64,000 nt of DNA, taken from contig NC_080682.1 in the NCBI RefSeq assembly GCF_030445035.2, positions 33,214,770 through 33,278,769 of the forward strand, read 5' to 3'. The notes beneath the pieces were generated by a model that worked only from the letters and a program-made list of their open reading frames with translations, did no database searches and was not told the origin of the DNA. Position 1 is the stretch's first letter. The number at the start of each line of letters is the position of its first letter. This DNA is from Dasypus novemcinctus (taxonomy: Eukaryota > Chordata > Mammalia > Cingulata > Dasypodidae). The position numbers were made by a program, and so were the translations under genes. Of the stretch, positions 46,296 to 57,821 are shown piece by piece.

Positions 46296-49200
46296 AGCCA
46301 CCCATATGCTGTCTGCATGAAAGTCAACTTAGACCCAGGGATGCAAAGAGATTGAAAGCGAAAGTAACCAGAAGAAAGCAGGGGTAATAATACTGGTGTC
46401 AGAAGAAACAGACTTTAAATCCAAAAAGTGATGAGCTGCAGAAAGCCGTTGCATATTAATAAAAGGACAATACACCAGGAAAGAGCAACAGTTATAAATA
46501 TGAACCTAACTAGGTTGCCTCAAAATACATGAGGCAAAATCTGGCAAAACTGAAAGGAAAATAGACATCTTGACAATAATATTCGAAGGCTTCAACATGC
46601 CACTCTCATCAGTAGATATATCAATGATATGGAAGAAAAACAAGGAAACAGAGAATTTGAACAATATGATAAATAAGCTGGACCTGAGAGATCTATATAG
46701 AAGATTTTACCCCAAATCATCAGGTTATACATTCTTCTCAAGTGCTCATGGACCTTTCTCCAAGATAGACTACATGTTGGGCCACAATACATCTCTCAAT
46801 AAATTTTAAAAGTTTGAAATTATACAAAGCACCTTTTCTGATCATAATGGAATGAAGCCGGAAATCATTAATTGGCAGGTAGGGGGGTAAATTTTCAAAT
46901 ATATGGAGGCTAAACAACACACTCCTAAATGATCATTAGATCAAAGAAGAAATTACAAAAGAAATTAGAAGCTATTGTGAGATGAATGAAAATGAGAGTA
47001 CAGCTGATAAAAACTTATGAGATACAGTGAAATCAGTGCTGAGAGGGAAATTTATAACCCTAAATATCTGTATTAAAAAAAAAAGAAGAGCTAAAATCAA
47101 AGATCTAACCAAACTACTGGAGAAATTAAGAAAAGAACAACAAATCATTCCCAAAACTATCAGAAAGAAAGAAATATCAAATATTACAGCAGAAATAAAT
47201 GAAATTGAGAATACAAACAACAAGAAAATCAAAACCAAAAGATGGTTCTTTGAGAAAATTAATAAAATCAACAAGCCCTTAGCAAGATTAGCAAAGAAAA
47301 GCAGAGACAAGTTGCAGACAACTAAAATAAGGAATGTAATGGGGAAGTTATGACTGACCCCACAAAAATATGAAAGATTATAAGTGGATATTATGAGAAA
47401 CTATTCCAACAAATTAGACAGCCTAGATGAAATGGACAAATTCATAGAAATGCACAAACAACATACATTGCCTCTACAAGAAATACAGGAAATCAACAAA
47501 GCAATCACAAGTAGAGAGAAACGCTCCTCAAAAATCTTCCAACAAAGAAAACTCCAGGGTCAGATGGCATCCCAAGTGAATTCTACCAAACATTTTAAGA
47601 AGAATTAATACCAATTCTGTATAAACTCTTCAAAAAATTTTGAAAAGGAATTTAAATTACCCAACACATTTTGTGAAGCCAACATTAATACCAAAGCCAG
47701 ATAAAGAAGCTATAAGAAAATTATAAGAAAAGACCAATCTTTCTAATGAATATAAATGCAAAAATTCTCAATAAAATACTTTCAAATTATATTCAGCACC
47801 ATATTAAATGAAATAAACATGATGATCAAATTGGTTTTATTCCTCATATGCAAAGGTGATTCAATATAAGAAAATCAAGTAATATACACCCCATTAATAA
47901 ATTGAAGGGAAAAACACACAATCATCTTGATTGATGCAAAAAAGACATTTGGCAAAATCTAGCATCTTTTCTTCATAAAAACACTTCAAAAGATAGGTGT
48001 AGATGAAAAGTTTCTCAACATGAAAAATGTCATATATGAAAATCAAACAGCCAAATTGTACTCATTGGGAGAGGTTGAAAAATTTCCTTCTAAGATCAGA
48101 AACAAGATAAGGATGACCCCTGTCACCACTGTTATTCAATATTGTATTATAAGTTCTAGAGCAATTAGGCAAGAAAAAGAAATAAAAGGCATCCAAATTG
48201 AAAAAGAGGAATTAAAACTCTCACTATTCAGGAACACCATGATTCTATATTTAGAAAATCCCAAAATATCTCCAACAAAGCTATTAGAGCTAATAAGTGA
48301 ATTCAGCAAAGTGGAAGGATACAAGATTCATATGTACCAATCAGTGGTATTTCATATGTAACAATCAGTAGTATTTCTATACACTAGTAATAAGGAAGCT
48401 GAGCAGGAAATCAAGAACAATATTCCATTTACAATAGCAACAAGACTCAAATATCTATGAATGAATTTAACCAGGAATGTAAAGGATCTGATTCCAGAAA
48501 TCTACAAAACACTGCTAAAAGAAATAAAAAAAACTGTCTAGAACGTCTCTAGGCAGGCAACACCGAGAAAGGCCCGGACAATCCGATGTCCCCAAGTGAA
48601 CTCGGCCACCAGTAGCTGCAATTGGAACGAGAGTTCTGGACAGTTAGGTCGCCTGGCAAAGAGCTTTTTCCAGCTAACATGGAATGCGGGCTTTCTCGCT
48701 GCCAACAGACAGCTCCGAGGTCAGTGGCTGTATCGCGTCCGCTGGAGAGGCCCCAGGGCCCTTTCGGCGGGAGCTGCAGCCTCTGGAGCAGGTGCTTGTG
48801 CAGGGGCAGCCTTGACCGGCTTGCTGCACAACTCTCCTGGCTGTGGGGTGATGGTGCTGGGAGCGTCCTCACCGCCATCCTCTCTCGTCCTATTCCCAAG
48901 TCCACGTCTTCCCACTGGTCAAAGTCGGTGCAAACCTAGTCAGACCCCTTTCTTTTGCGCTCCTCTGAGAGAAGCGCAGCACCGCTTCGCGCTTTAAGGA
49001 CAATGTTTGGGTTCTCATCTAGTTGACTTACTGGAAGCTGGCGTGTAACTGTCACATCTCGTGTGGTCAGAGCTCTTCTTTCTTTGTCACTGAAATGTCG
49101 GTATAAATTGGCACTAGCCTTTGGTGATCCCAGCTTGCGCTCAGCAGTCCCTGGGACCTCCCTCCTCCTCCCCCGCAAGGCAGTTGCCTCTTCTGGTTGG

Positions 49201-50095
49201 AATTCTGCAGTGGGAAGCTGGGGATGTGGCCGGCTGTGCCAGGCCTGAGCAGTCACCACGCCTCCTGCGTGTTGTTCTGCAGCCGGCAGTGCCGTGTTCT
49301 CTGCAAAGGCGCGTTGTTCGGAACCTTTGGGCTCCTCCTAACCCGCCTCTGAGGGCTCTCAGTCACTGAATGCAAATTGTTTCCTTTGGTGAGATTATCA
49401 ATTCTTTTCAAGAATAATAATAATGACCAAAAAAAAAAAAGGAAAACAAAGAAGACCTAAGTAAATGGAAGGGTTTTCCGTGTTCGCATATTGGAAGACT
49501 AAACATGACGAAGATTTCAATCTACCCAAATTGGTTTTTCGATTTAATAAAATGCCAGTCAAAATTCCAACATCCTACTCTATAGAAATAGAAAAGTTAA
49601 TACCAAATTTGTTTGGAAGGGAAAGGGGTGCCAAATAGCTGAAAAAAAAATCCAAAAAAAAGGAGCAAAGACAGAGGATTCAAACACCCTGAGCTTGAAT
49701 TTTATTATAAAGCTACAGTGTTCAAAACAGCATGGTATTGGCATAAAGACTGACACATTACTGATCAATGGATTTGAATTGAGAGTTCAAAAATAGACCC
49801 TCGTCTCTATGGTTAACTGATTTTGATAAGCCTACCAAGTCCACATTTTTGCAACAGTCTCTTCTACAAATGATACTGGGAGAACTGAATACCCATATCC
49901 AAAAGAATGAAAGAGAACCTCCATCTCACTCTCTATGCAAAAAACTCAAAATGAATCAAAGACCTAAACATAAAAGCCAGGACCATAAAATTCTTAGAAG
50001 ATAATGTTGGGAGATATCTATAAGACCTTGCATTAGGCAAGTGTCTCTTAAAACTTACATACTAAGCACAAGCAACCAAATTAAAAATAGGTATA
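46296..50095 (+). pseudogene. L1 ORF2 pseudogene (third copy), interrupted
   Basis: Endonuclease remnants start mid-domain (46296; 46570-46809 with PKSSGYTFFSSAHGPFSKID). The linker is at 47027-47353, and RT pieces lie at 47384-48361. The catalytic F-A-D-D box near 48220-48235 reads FRNT, so it is inactive. The sequence is cut at about 48536 by a GC-rich insert and resumes at 49441 with 'caaagaagacctaagtaaatgg'. It ends near 50095, short of the normal C-terminus. Confidence 0.8.
48537..49440 (+). other. GC- and CpG-rich insert with an A-tail, unidentified (probable retrocopy)
   Basis: About 900 bp of markedly GC-rich sequence with many CpG sites (e.g. 48720-48790, 48940-49000, 49290-49350) sits in an otherwise AT-rich L1. 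It ends in a 13-base A-run (49428-49440), so if it is an mRNA retrocopy its sense strand is +. The L1 target sequence appears imperfectly on both sides ('aaaagaaataaa' at about 48518-48529, 'aaaaggaaaacaaa' at 49437-49450). Open frames exist on both strands (e.g. 48936-49259 minus, 107 codons; 48596-48997 plus, 133 codons), but I recognise no protein and would not call a gene. It could be a non-coding RNA or UTR copy. Confidence 0.55.
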
Positions 50096-50100
50096 TGGAC

Positions 50101-51144
50101 AATTAATATTTCTTCTGGCATCATAATGGCATCTAATAGGGCTATGACTTCTAGATGTTTAATTTCTTTTTTCCTTGAGGTTAATTATCCTCTCTCTTTC
50201 CAAATGACTTCATGTGCATGGGCTACTGAAAAGTCATATTTTTATTAGTATAAATTTTAACACTTTTTTTCCCAGATGATTATCTGATAGCAGAAGGAAA
50301 TAACTTAAGCAAACAAGTTGCTAAATAACCAGCAAAAACCCAATAGCCAAATGATAATTTCTTGGCCTTGATACCCAGTATTGCCTTGAACTCATTTAGG
50401 CCCACTATTTGAGAATGGATTTGACATTGTTAAAGAATGAGGGTTTTGCATAAGCCATGAAAACCTTGTTAAGGAGCCTTATAGAGCTCAAAGAGGAGGG
50501 TGGGTTTGTAATTAAAGAATCATACATTTAATTGAGGAAATGACCATTTAATGGAAGGAATATAGCACATTTATATAGAAAAATTCACTGCAAAAGGGAC
50601 ACCATAGACCAGTGACTATGAAAGTAAATGTTAGCATAAATATACAGAAAATAATAAAATGGTGGTCAAGAACTGCTTAATCTGTGCTATAAATAATCCC
50701 AAAAGAATACCCCATGCTTCTGTTAAAGTAGCTCAAACACAGGACAGAGTAAGGAGAAGATGGGCAAGTAGAATTTACTGTCATGCCAAAGGCCAGAGGA
50801 AATTAAAAAGCCCAAATAGTGTTGTAAACACCAATGAATTATTAGAGGCCTTTCTCTGAAGGACAAGAAGATCTCAGATGTAACCAAGTTCCTGCTAAAA
50901 GAAATTTCTCCCAAGTTCAAATTGCCGTATCTGCCAGAGATAATGGAAGTGCTGTTTTTTATCTAAATAAATCAATGTTATTGATACTTTTTAATAAAGC
51001 ATAAAACTTATGCAAAGTATACAATCAATGATATTTGACATAATTACATATTTGTGTGTTCATCATTTCAATTATTATTAAAGCATTTTCATTATTTCAA
51101 AAATAAAGTAATAAAAAACAGATAAAAAGTAAATTGAATATTTT
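50101..51144. other. Unassigned AT-rich interval
   Basis: Between the third L1 and the old minus-strand L1. No repeat family or gene was recognised. Confidence 0.45.
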
Positions 51145-51216
51145 TTCAAGTTTTCTTTGTCATTTGTATTTCTTCTTTGGACAGTTAATCTTTTCAAGTC
51201 TTTTGCCCATCATCTT

Positions 51217-54200
51217 TTTTTTTTTTATTTTTTTTTTATTTTTTTTATTGACTTTGTAATAATATTACATTAAAAATATATATGTGAGGTCCCATTCAAC
51301 CCCACCCCCCCACCCCACCTCTCCCCCCCCCCCCCCAGCAACACTCGTTCCCATCATCATGACACATCCATTGGATTTGGTAAGTACATCTTTGGGCACC
51401 TCTGCACCTCATAGTCAATGGTCCACATCATGGCCCATACTCTCCTCCATTCCATCCAGTGGGCCCTGTGAGGATTTACAATGTCCGGTGATTGCCTCTG
51501 AAGCACCATCCAGGGCAGCTCCATGTCCCAAAGCCTCCACCTCTCATCTCTTCCTGCCTTTCCCCATACCCATCAGCCACCATGTCCACTTTTCCCAATC
51601 CAATGCCACCTCTTCTATGTGGACATTGGATTGGTTGTGTCCATTGCACCTCTATGTCAAGAGAAGGCTCAGATTCCACATGGATGCTGGATGCAATCCT
51701 CCCACTTTCAGTTGTAATCACTCTAGGCTCCATGGTGTGGTGGTTGTCCTTCTTCAACTCCATCTTAGCTGAGTGTGGTAAGTCCAATAAATCATATTGT
51801 AGGTGCTGGAGTCTGTTGAGGCTCAGGACCTGGCTATCACATTGTCAGTCCAGAGATTCAAATCCCCTAAATATATCTTAAACCCCAACGTTAACTGCAC
51901 CTCCAGCACATTAGCATGAAAGTCTTATGAAGGAAGATCCCATCTGAGTCCAGATTCATCACACATAAACACCAGTTCCAAAAAGGGGCCATCTGACCTG
52001 GTAGTTAACCCCATCGGCCATGACCATAACTCCCATGGGTCTCTTTAGCCCTCGAAGGAACCGATATCTGGGGGTTGTATCTGCTTTATCTGTCTCTCTG
52101 ACTCTGCTCAGTTGTGCATGAGGGCAATCCTTCTGCCAGCCTCCAGACTCTTTTTTAGAAACTCGTAGCCATATAAACTCATTTCTCTTTTCCATTTCCC
52201 CCTTACTTTAGTTCAAACAGCATTTTAAAGTCATGTTATTTTATGTAGACAGGGATATTCTGCTGATCCACATTGAACCTTCCGTATAAGGTCATTTTCC
52301 AGTTGCATCATCAGTTGGTAGTTGATAGTGGTCCCTCGGTGCCAGGGAGGCTCATCCCCGGGTGTCATGTCCCATGCTGGGGGGAAGGCATTGCATTTAC
52401 ATGCTGAGTTTGGCTTCAAGACTGGCCACATTTGAGTAACATGAAGGCTGACAGGAGGAAATTCCCAGGCACAATGTTGCTCTAGGCCTTGTTCTTATTT
52501 TAGGCTTATCAGCTCACAAGCATAGTCATTAGCATCAGGGGCTCACCGTTGAACCCTCACTCCCTCCCGGTCCCCGCCGCTGTACCTGGGAGACTGTCGC
52601 TGCTCCCCTAGGGACCATGACAGAGCACCACTGGCCAGGAACCCAGTACCCCCCCTGCTGTGGTTTTTAATTGTTGCCACTATGAGTATATCCAAACATT
52701 ACCATGCACCCTGGACATATGTTCTGTACAGCTCCCTGTCAGCCATATATCACCTGTCATTGATATCCCATACCAGTATCCCTCCATTGCCATTGTTGAA
52801 ACACTCTGTGATCCAGAACTCCCCGAAATTTGAAGCCCAATATAATGTCATGGTCCCTTACTAGGGAATGGCATATAGCGAGGGATTTAAAGGTTAGATA
52901 AAGAACTTGGATAAAGTTAGATAAAGAACTTAGATAAAGAATGTTGACTTGAAAAAATTCTACATCCTATCTTTTTTTTTTTTTTTCCCCCCTAATTATT
53001 CAGCTTCTCTTCACAGGAGTCCTAGACCACAGCAATGCATATATATAATATACAGCACTCCCATACATCCCCCACAAAAACCTTTTTCCTTCCAGAGCAA
53101 TACACTTACACCCTATTCACATCATATTTACTTAACGTGATGTACAGAGTCTGAGACATTAGGTTTCTAACAAGGTGACATCTGTGCTTACATTATGGTG
53201 CATACTTTAGGATACACAGTTCTTTACATTCTTACTTATCCTATGTTTTACATTATGGTTTACATTATCAGTCTGTCATCTCCTATATGTTATGGTGTAA
53301 TATTACATGTTTTATATCCATCCTTGTGTACTCTCAAGAAACTCCTCTCTTACCCCCCATTTACCTTGGTTCCACACATTTAACGTCCATTTTCCCTTCC
53401 ACCTTGGTGCCCACAGTGACAGCCAACCTCCGTTTCCTGAGGAGCCACTTCCAGAGATAGATGGAATAGTGTTCAGGGCCTAACTTGCTCAGCTGCCCCA
53501 ATGCCCTGGGAGCCACCCTTTCTCTCGAGGGATACAGTTCCCTCTATTTGGTGGCATCAGTCCTCCCCAGGATGTGGGTCCACCCCCACTCTCACTACTT
53601 GGGTTTCTACCCCATGGTGACACCCACTCTGGCAGAATGAGCATTTAGACATTCCCCAGGAGCCCGTCCTGCATCAGACCCTCCCCTCCGAGCATTCTAA
53701 ACAGGTAACCCTCTTTATTATATTTTGATATGATTTTCTCGGCATTTTACTCTCCACCAACACCTAACCCTCTCCTGTGTTCGTATGCTACCCCTCCCTC
53801 CCCCCACTTTTGGGCAATGTCACCCATCCGTCCCTCCCCAGCCACCCTCAAACCCGCAAAGCCCCAACCAAAGGCAACCCCTTGCCCCCCTTTTATCTCT
53901 TCTTTGTGTTCATACTTACCACCATCTCGTCTTAAATTCCACCCCTGCAGACATCGGCTCATATCCTTCCTCCACCCTCCGATTTCCTGTAAGCCTATCG
54001 TTCAGACTCTTGCTATCTAAGGCAGCTTGTTTATTTCATATCATTGAGGTCATGTAGTATTTGTCCTTCAATGTCTGGGTTGCTTCACTCAACATAAGAT
54101 TCTCAAGATTCATCCATGTTATCACATGTGTTTGTAGTGTGTTTGTTCTTACAGCCGAGTAGTATTCCATTGTGTGTATATACCACATTTTATTGATCCA

Positions 54201-54237
54201 CTCATCTGTTGATGGGCATTTGGGTTGATTCCAACTT
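51217..54237 (-). mobile_element. Young L1 insertion: ORF2 end plus complete 2.8-kb 3' UTR
   Basis: It is flanked by a perfect 16-bp duplication TTTTGCCCATCATCTT (51201-51216 and 54238-54253). The left T-rich tract (51217-51250) is the A-tail in reverse, followed by a C-rich run (51297-51338). On the minus strand the last ORF2 codons read ...KYYMTSMI then TGA (54038-54036). The 3' UTR is therefore about 2.8 kb, agreeing with the old copy at 5536-8335. The 5' end is truncated near 54237 by incomplete reverse transcription. Confidence 0.93.
54036..54237 (-). pseudogene. C-terminal end of L1 ORF2 in the young insertion
   Basis: About 67 codons up to TGA (54036-54038) encode the ORF2 C-terminus, of the same type as 5340-5535 in the oldest copy. 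It is 5'-truncated, so it cannot make protein, but it fixes the ORF2/3' UTR boundary of this L1 family. Confidence 0.8.
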
Positions 54238-55180
54238 TTTTGCCCATCATCTTAATCAGATGGTTTGTCTTTTATTGCTGAGTTATATGATCTCTTTGTA
54301 TACCATGGATATTAAATTCTTATCAGATATGTGATTTCCAAATATTGTCTCACATTGAGTAAGCTGCCTTTTCACCTTGTTAACAAAGTCCTTTGAGGTA
54401 CAAAAGTGTTGAATTTTGAAGAGGTCCCATTTATCTATTTTTCTTCTGTTGCTTGTGCTTTGGGTATAAAGTTTGAGAAACTACCATCTACCACAAAATT
54501 TAGGAAGAGATGTTTTCCTACATTTTCTTCTAGGAGTTTTATGGTTGTTGTTTTTGTATTTAGGCCCTTGATCCACTTTGAGTTAATTTTTATATGAGGT
54601 GTAAGATAGGAGTCTTCTTTCCTTCTTTGGATATGACTATCTAGTTCCCTAAGCAGCATTTTTAAAATAGATTTTTCCGTCCCAGCTGTGATCTTAATAG
54701 CCTGTCAAACATCACTTGACTGTAGTTGTGAGGATCTATTTCTCAGTTTTCCATTCGGTTCCATTGGCCAATCTGTCTGATTTTATGCCAGTACCATGCT
54801 GTTTTTACCACTGTACTAAGTAATATGTTTTAAAGTCAGGAAATGAGAGCCTTCCAACTTCATTCTTCATTTTTAAGACATTTTTGGCTATTCATGACCC
54901 CTTACCCTTCCAAATAGATTTGAGTATTCTGCAAAAAGGGCTGCTGGGATTTTATTGTGATTGAATTGAATCAGTAAATCAGTTTTGGTAAAATTGACAC
55001 CTTGATGATATTTAGTCTTCCAATCCATGATTATGGAATGTCCTTTCTTTTATTTAAGTTTTCTTCAGCTTATTTTATCAATGTTTTATAATTTTATGAA
55101 TATAGGTCCTTTATGTCCTTGGTTAAGTTTATTCCTAAATATTAATTTGTTTTAGTCTCTATTATAAGTGGAACTTTTTT

Positions 55181-56299
55181 TTTCCTGTTTTCCATGGAGG
55201 AGTTTTTATTGTGAAGGTGACCAGAGAGTAGTCTAAACTCTAGCAATACATTGGAAACTACATGCTTCATGGAGGCCACAATCCACAGGGAAAAAAGAAG
55301 CAATGAAACATATCTTAAAGACAAATTTAGTAAAAATCTGCCAAGAAATAAAGCTTAACATGGGACAGAGCATTGCCAATTGCACTAGCCCTCCAAAGTT
55401 TCAATTCAACCTCTATGAAATGTTACATGAGAGGACTTTCCTTAAGACTGAGTTTTATTGTAATCTGAAAATAGCCTATTGCAAAAGTAGTAAATACTGT
55501 AAAGGGTATATGTTCTTCAAGTGCTTCATTTTCTACTATTCACCAATGTGCTTCAAGCCAATTTATGTTTCCTACAGATGTACACTTTTATTGCATAAAT
55601 CCAGAATGCTAGTGTGCTTAAAGCCTGGAAATAACATTAGCCAGAAGACCAATCACAGTCTCCTGGAATGGGAATTAAGATGTTTTACTGGTTACTTGCT
55701 CTTCTGTTAAGAGAGTGTAAAAACTATGGATTCTGGATTCACCATTTCTAAATAAAACTAATGCCTGCCTAATGATCAATATATGAGAACCATACAGAAG
55801 ACAGTTTCCATGAACAATGACAATAGGCAAGACCAAATCATCCTGACATGGAATGGTCCCTGAATACCAATGAAAACTTTACGTCTCCAGTAATTCATGT
55901 GAGCCAGTTACTGATCTAAAGCTACTCATTAAAAAGGCCCCACCAAATAAGTACAGATAGATCCCTGATACCTTAACCTACTTGTATGAACCAGTCTTGT
56001 TATAATTTTTATGTATTAATGAAACATTGTAAAATTGCCTGATGGATTTAACCACTTTGTAACCTTTAGAACTATTAAAATTTCTGTTCTTTAAAGCCCC
56101 TTCACCATGAACTCCATAAAAATTTTCCAAATCTATCCAAGTATCACAGTATTGGATTCTGGGCACATTAGGCAGAGCCAATTGCTTGGTAACACTTCTT
56201 ATATCTGTAAGTTGATGATTTTCTCCAAATTTTATGAAACTTTAGCCAATTTTTTTCAATATTTTGTTCTCTTTTATGTAAATAATTTTGCTACTGTTT
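55181..56299. other. Unassigned interval
   Basis: No known repeat was recognised. The open frame 55303-55710 (135 codons, cysteine-rich in its second half) has no family signature that I can see and is probably incidental. An AATAAA occurs near 55751-55756. Confidence 0.4.
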
Positions 56300-57200
56300 T
56301 TGCTTTTCTTTTAGCTCCTCAGTTTGGAAAACTGGTTTTCTGGTTTCAAGTTTACTGATGCTGTCTTTAAGGGCCTCCAGTCTGCTCTTGAATCTTTCTG
56401 GCAAATTTGCCATTACCATATATATTACTTTCCCTTTCTAGAATTTTTATTAACTTATTTTTTGTCTGCATTTTTTCTGCTGTGATTTCACATATATTTC
56501 CTCATCGTATCATCATTTTCTTAAGTCATTAAGCATATTTTTAAAGGTATTCTAAATTCTATGGCTGCTAATCCAAACTTTGGATTCATTTTGAAACCTT
56601 GCTTATTAATGTTTTTTCCACTAATATGGTAATTTTTTTTGCTTTGCTTTATGGTTGATAATTTTTGTTGTTTTTGTTATATATTGTACTTGCTGAATGA
56701 TGCATTGTAGGAAGCCCAGATTATGTTGTCTTTCGATAAGGGATATCTATGTTTTTTTCCTGTTTGGCAATAAATTACTGGCAAAGACATTTTAAGCTCT
56801 CAGATTTTATATTATTATTTGCTAAGGTTGATCAATCATTATGTCCTTAGTTTTAGGCTATGATATCTACTAAAGTAAACTGTCCTTACTTCAAATGTAC
56901 ATTTCTTGTGAGGTTTTTTAGGTTGCTTTTATTTGTTTTTTGTTATAACTACATTCTTGAGTTAATCAAAGAACTTCATTTTCCTACTGGCAGCACAATA
57001 AATCAAGCTTCTTCCAGTCCTTCCCAAACTCTGGTATAAATATACTGGTTTCAGACCTGCAGCAGCTTCTCTTGGCCCGTTGATTTGCCATCTGCTCATA
57101 CATATACAGCTCAGTCTTCAGCTGAGGCCTTATAGAGAATCCCAGTACTGAATTTAGGCCATGTCCTCCTGAAATCTGTTTATTATGTTCAAACTTCTTA
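56300..57200 (-). mobile_element. Possible ancient L1 3' UTR (tentative)
   Basis: In + orientation the T-rich sequence with 'cttaagtcattaagcatattttta', 'tctatggctgctaatcc' and 'tgctgaatgatgcattgtagg..ccagattatgttgtct' follows the reverse-complement style of old mammalian L1 3' UTRs. It is badly decayed and the limits are approximate. Confidence 0.35.
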
Positions 57201-57767
57201 AAGGGAGGAAACTCCAATATCTGCCTTTTCAGCTATGCAAGATCTTTATACTCTGCTTGTTCTCTGTATCTCCCTCTTCAGCACAGTACAAAAAGGCAGG
57301 GGTAAACATAAGACCCTTTCTCAAATATGCCATTATCTCATGTTTTATTTTCCAGTGTCTGAAAACAGTTTTCATCTGCATTCTCTTCAGATTTAGAATT
57401 ATATATAATAGTAGGGGAATTTTTGTACCAATTACACTGTTATGGCAGAAACCAAAATCTGACAAAAGATTTAAAATCTCTTCTGATTTAAATGATATCA
57501 TGGTTTAAACACTGTCATTATTTCTATTCCCTGTGTTTTTGCTCTCTTTTTTCCTTTCATGGATTACTCTTTTTTTTTTAACTAAAGAATGACTCTATAT
57601 CATTTTTTTCCTTTTTGATATTCATTTTTATTTGCTTTTAATTCAGTGTTATTCTAGTTTATCGTTTTATTTCTCCTACTTTTAAAGGTTAATCATTGAT
57701 TTTATTCTAATCCATAGTGATAACGGATTTTTTAAAGGTTTTTACCTGTTTAATAATGCAGAAATTG
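57201..57767. other. Unassigned AT-rich interval
   Basis: No supported feature. The overlapping frames 57185-57508 and 57229-57501 on opposite strands show no family signature. Confidence 0.4.
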
Positions 57768-57821
57768 ACTATTTCCACTATTCAATCAGATGAATTCATC
57801 TGATTGAATAGTGGAAATAGT
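57768..57821. repeat. Perfect 54-bp palindrome with no spacer
   Basis: Two 27-bp arms are exact reverse complements, centred between 57794 and 57795 on GAATTC. The left arm begins ACTATTTCCACTATTCAATC and the right arm ends GATTGAATAGTGGAAATAGT. Pairing was checked base by base and fails at 57767/57822. It is not a simple AT repeat. It would form a cruciform in DNA or a hairpin in RNA. Confidence 0.97.

Larger units (their letters stand above)
44700..50100 (+). mobile_element. Third L1 (plus strand): 5' UTR, ORF1 and ORF2 remnants, no 3' UTR
   Basis: It begins near 'ttctgggaagatggatg' (44706), an L1-like 5' start. A 5' UTR-like part follows to about 45560, then an ORF1 remnant (45768-46290) and ORF2 pieces (46296-48536 and 49441-50095). 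A deletion joins the end of ORF1 to the middle of the endonuclease, since the first endonuclease codons seen in the other copies are missing. The element stops before the ORF2 end. A GC-rich insert splits it at 48537-49440. Confidence 0.8.
51145..55180 (-). mobile_element. Old minus-strand L1 ORF2 fragment, split by a young L1
   Basis: The pieces 51145-51216 and 54238-55180 join into one reverse-complement L1 ORF2 C-terminal part: 'catttgtatttcttctttgga', 'cttttcaagtcttttgcccat', then 'gcttgtgctttgggtata', 'atccactttgagttaatttt', 'gccagtaccatgctgttttt' and 'ggttaagtttattcctaa'. The frame is broken, although 54435-54659 (minus) is still open. The insert at 51217-54237 carries a target duplication that proves the split. 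Confidence 0.88.

Noticed and set aside
48936-49259. 107-codon minus-strand open frame in the GC-rich insert
   Set aside because: The A-tail implies the opposite sense strand, GC-rich DNA favours long chance frames, and other frames of similar length overlap it. No protein family was recognised.
51284-51881. Long overlapping frames (162, 129 and 103 codons) as a conserved gene
   Set aside because: The same frames appear at 681-995 and 38931-39347 because all three are copies of one L1 3' UTR. They differ in frame integrity and show no protein family.
55303-55710. 135-codon plus-strand frame as a possible gene
   Set aside because: No domain, no signal peptide or family pattern, and biased low-complexity AT-rich composition; no supporting context.
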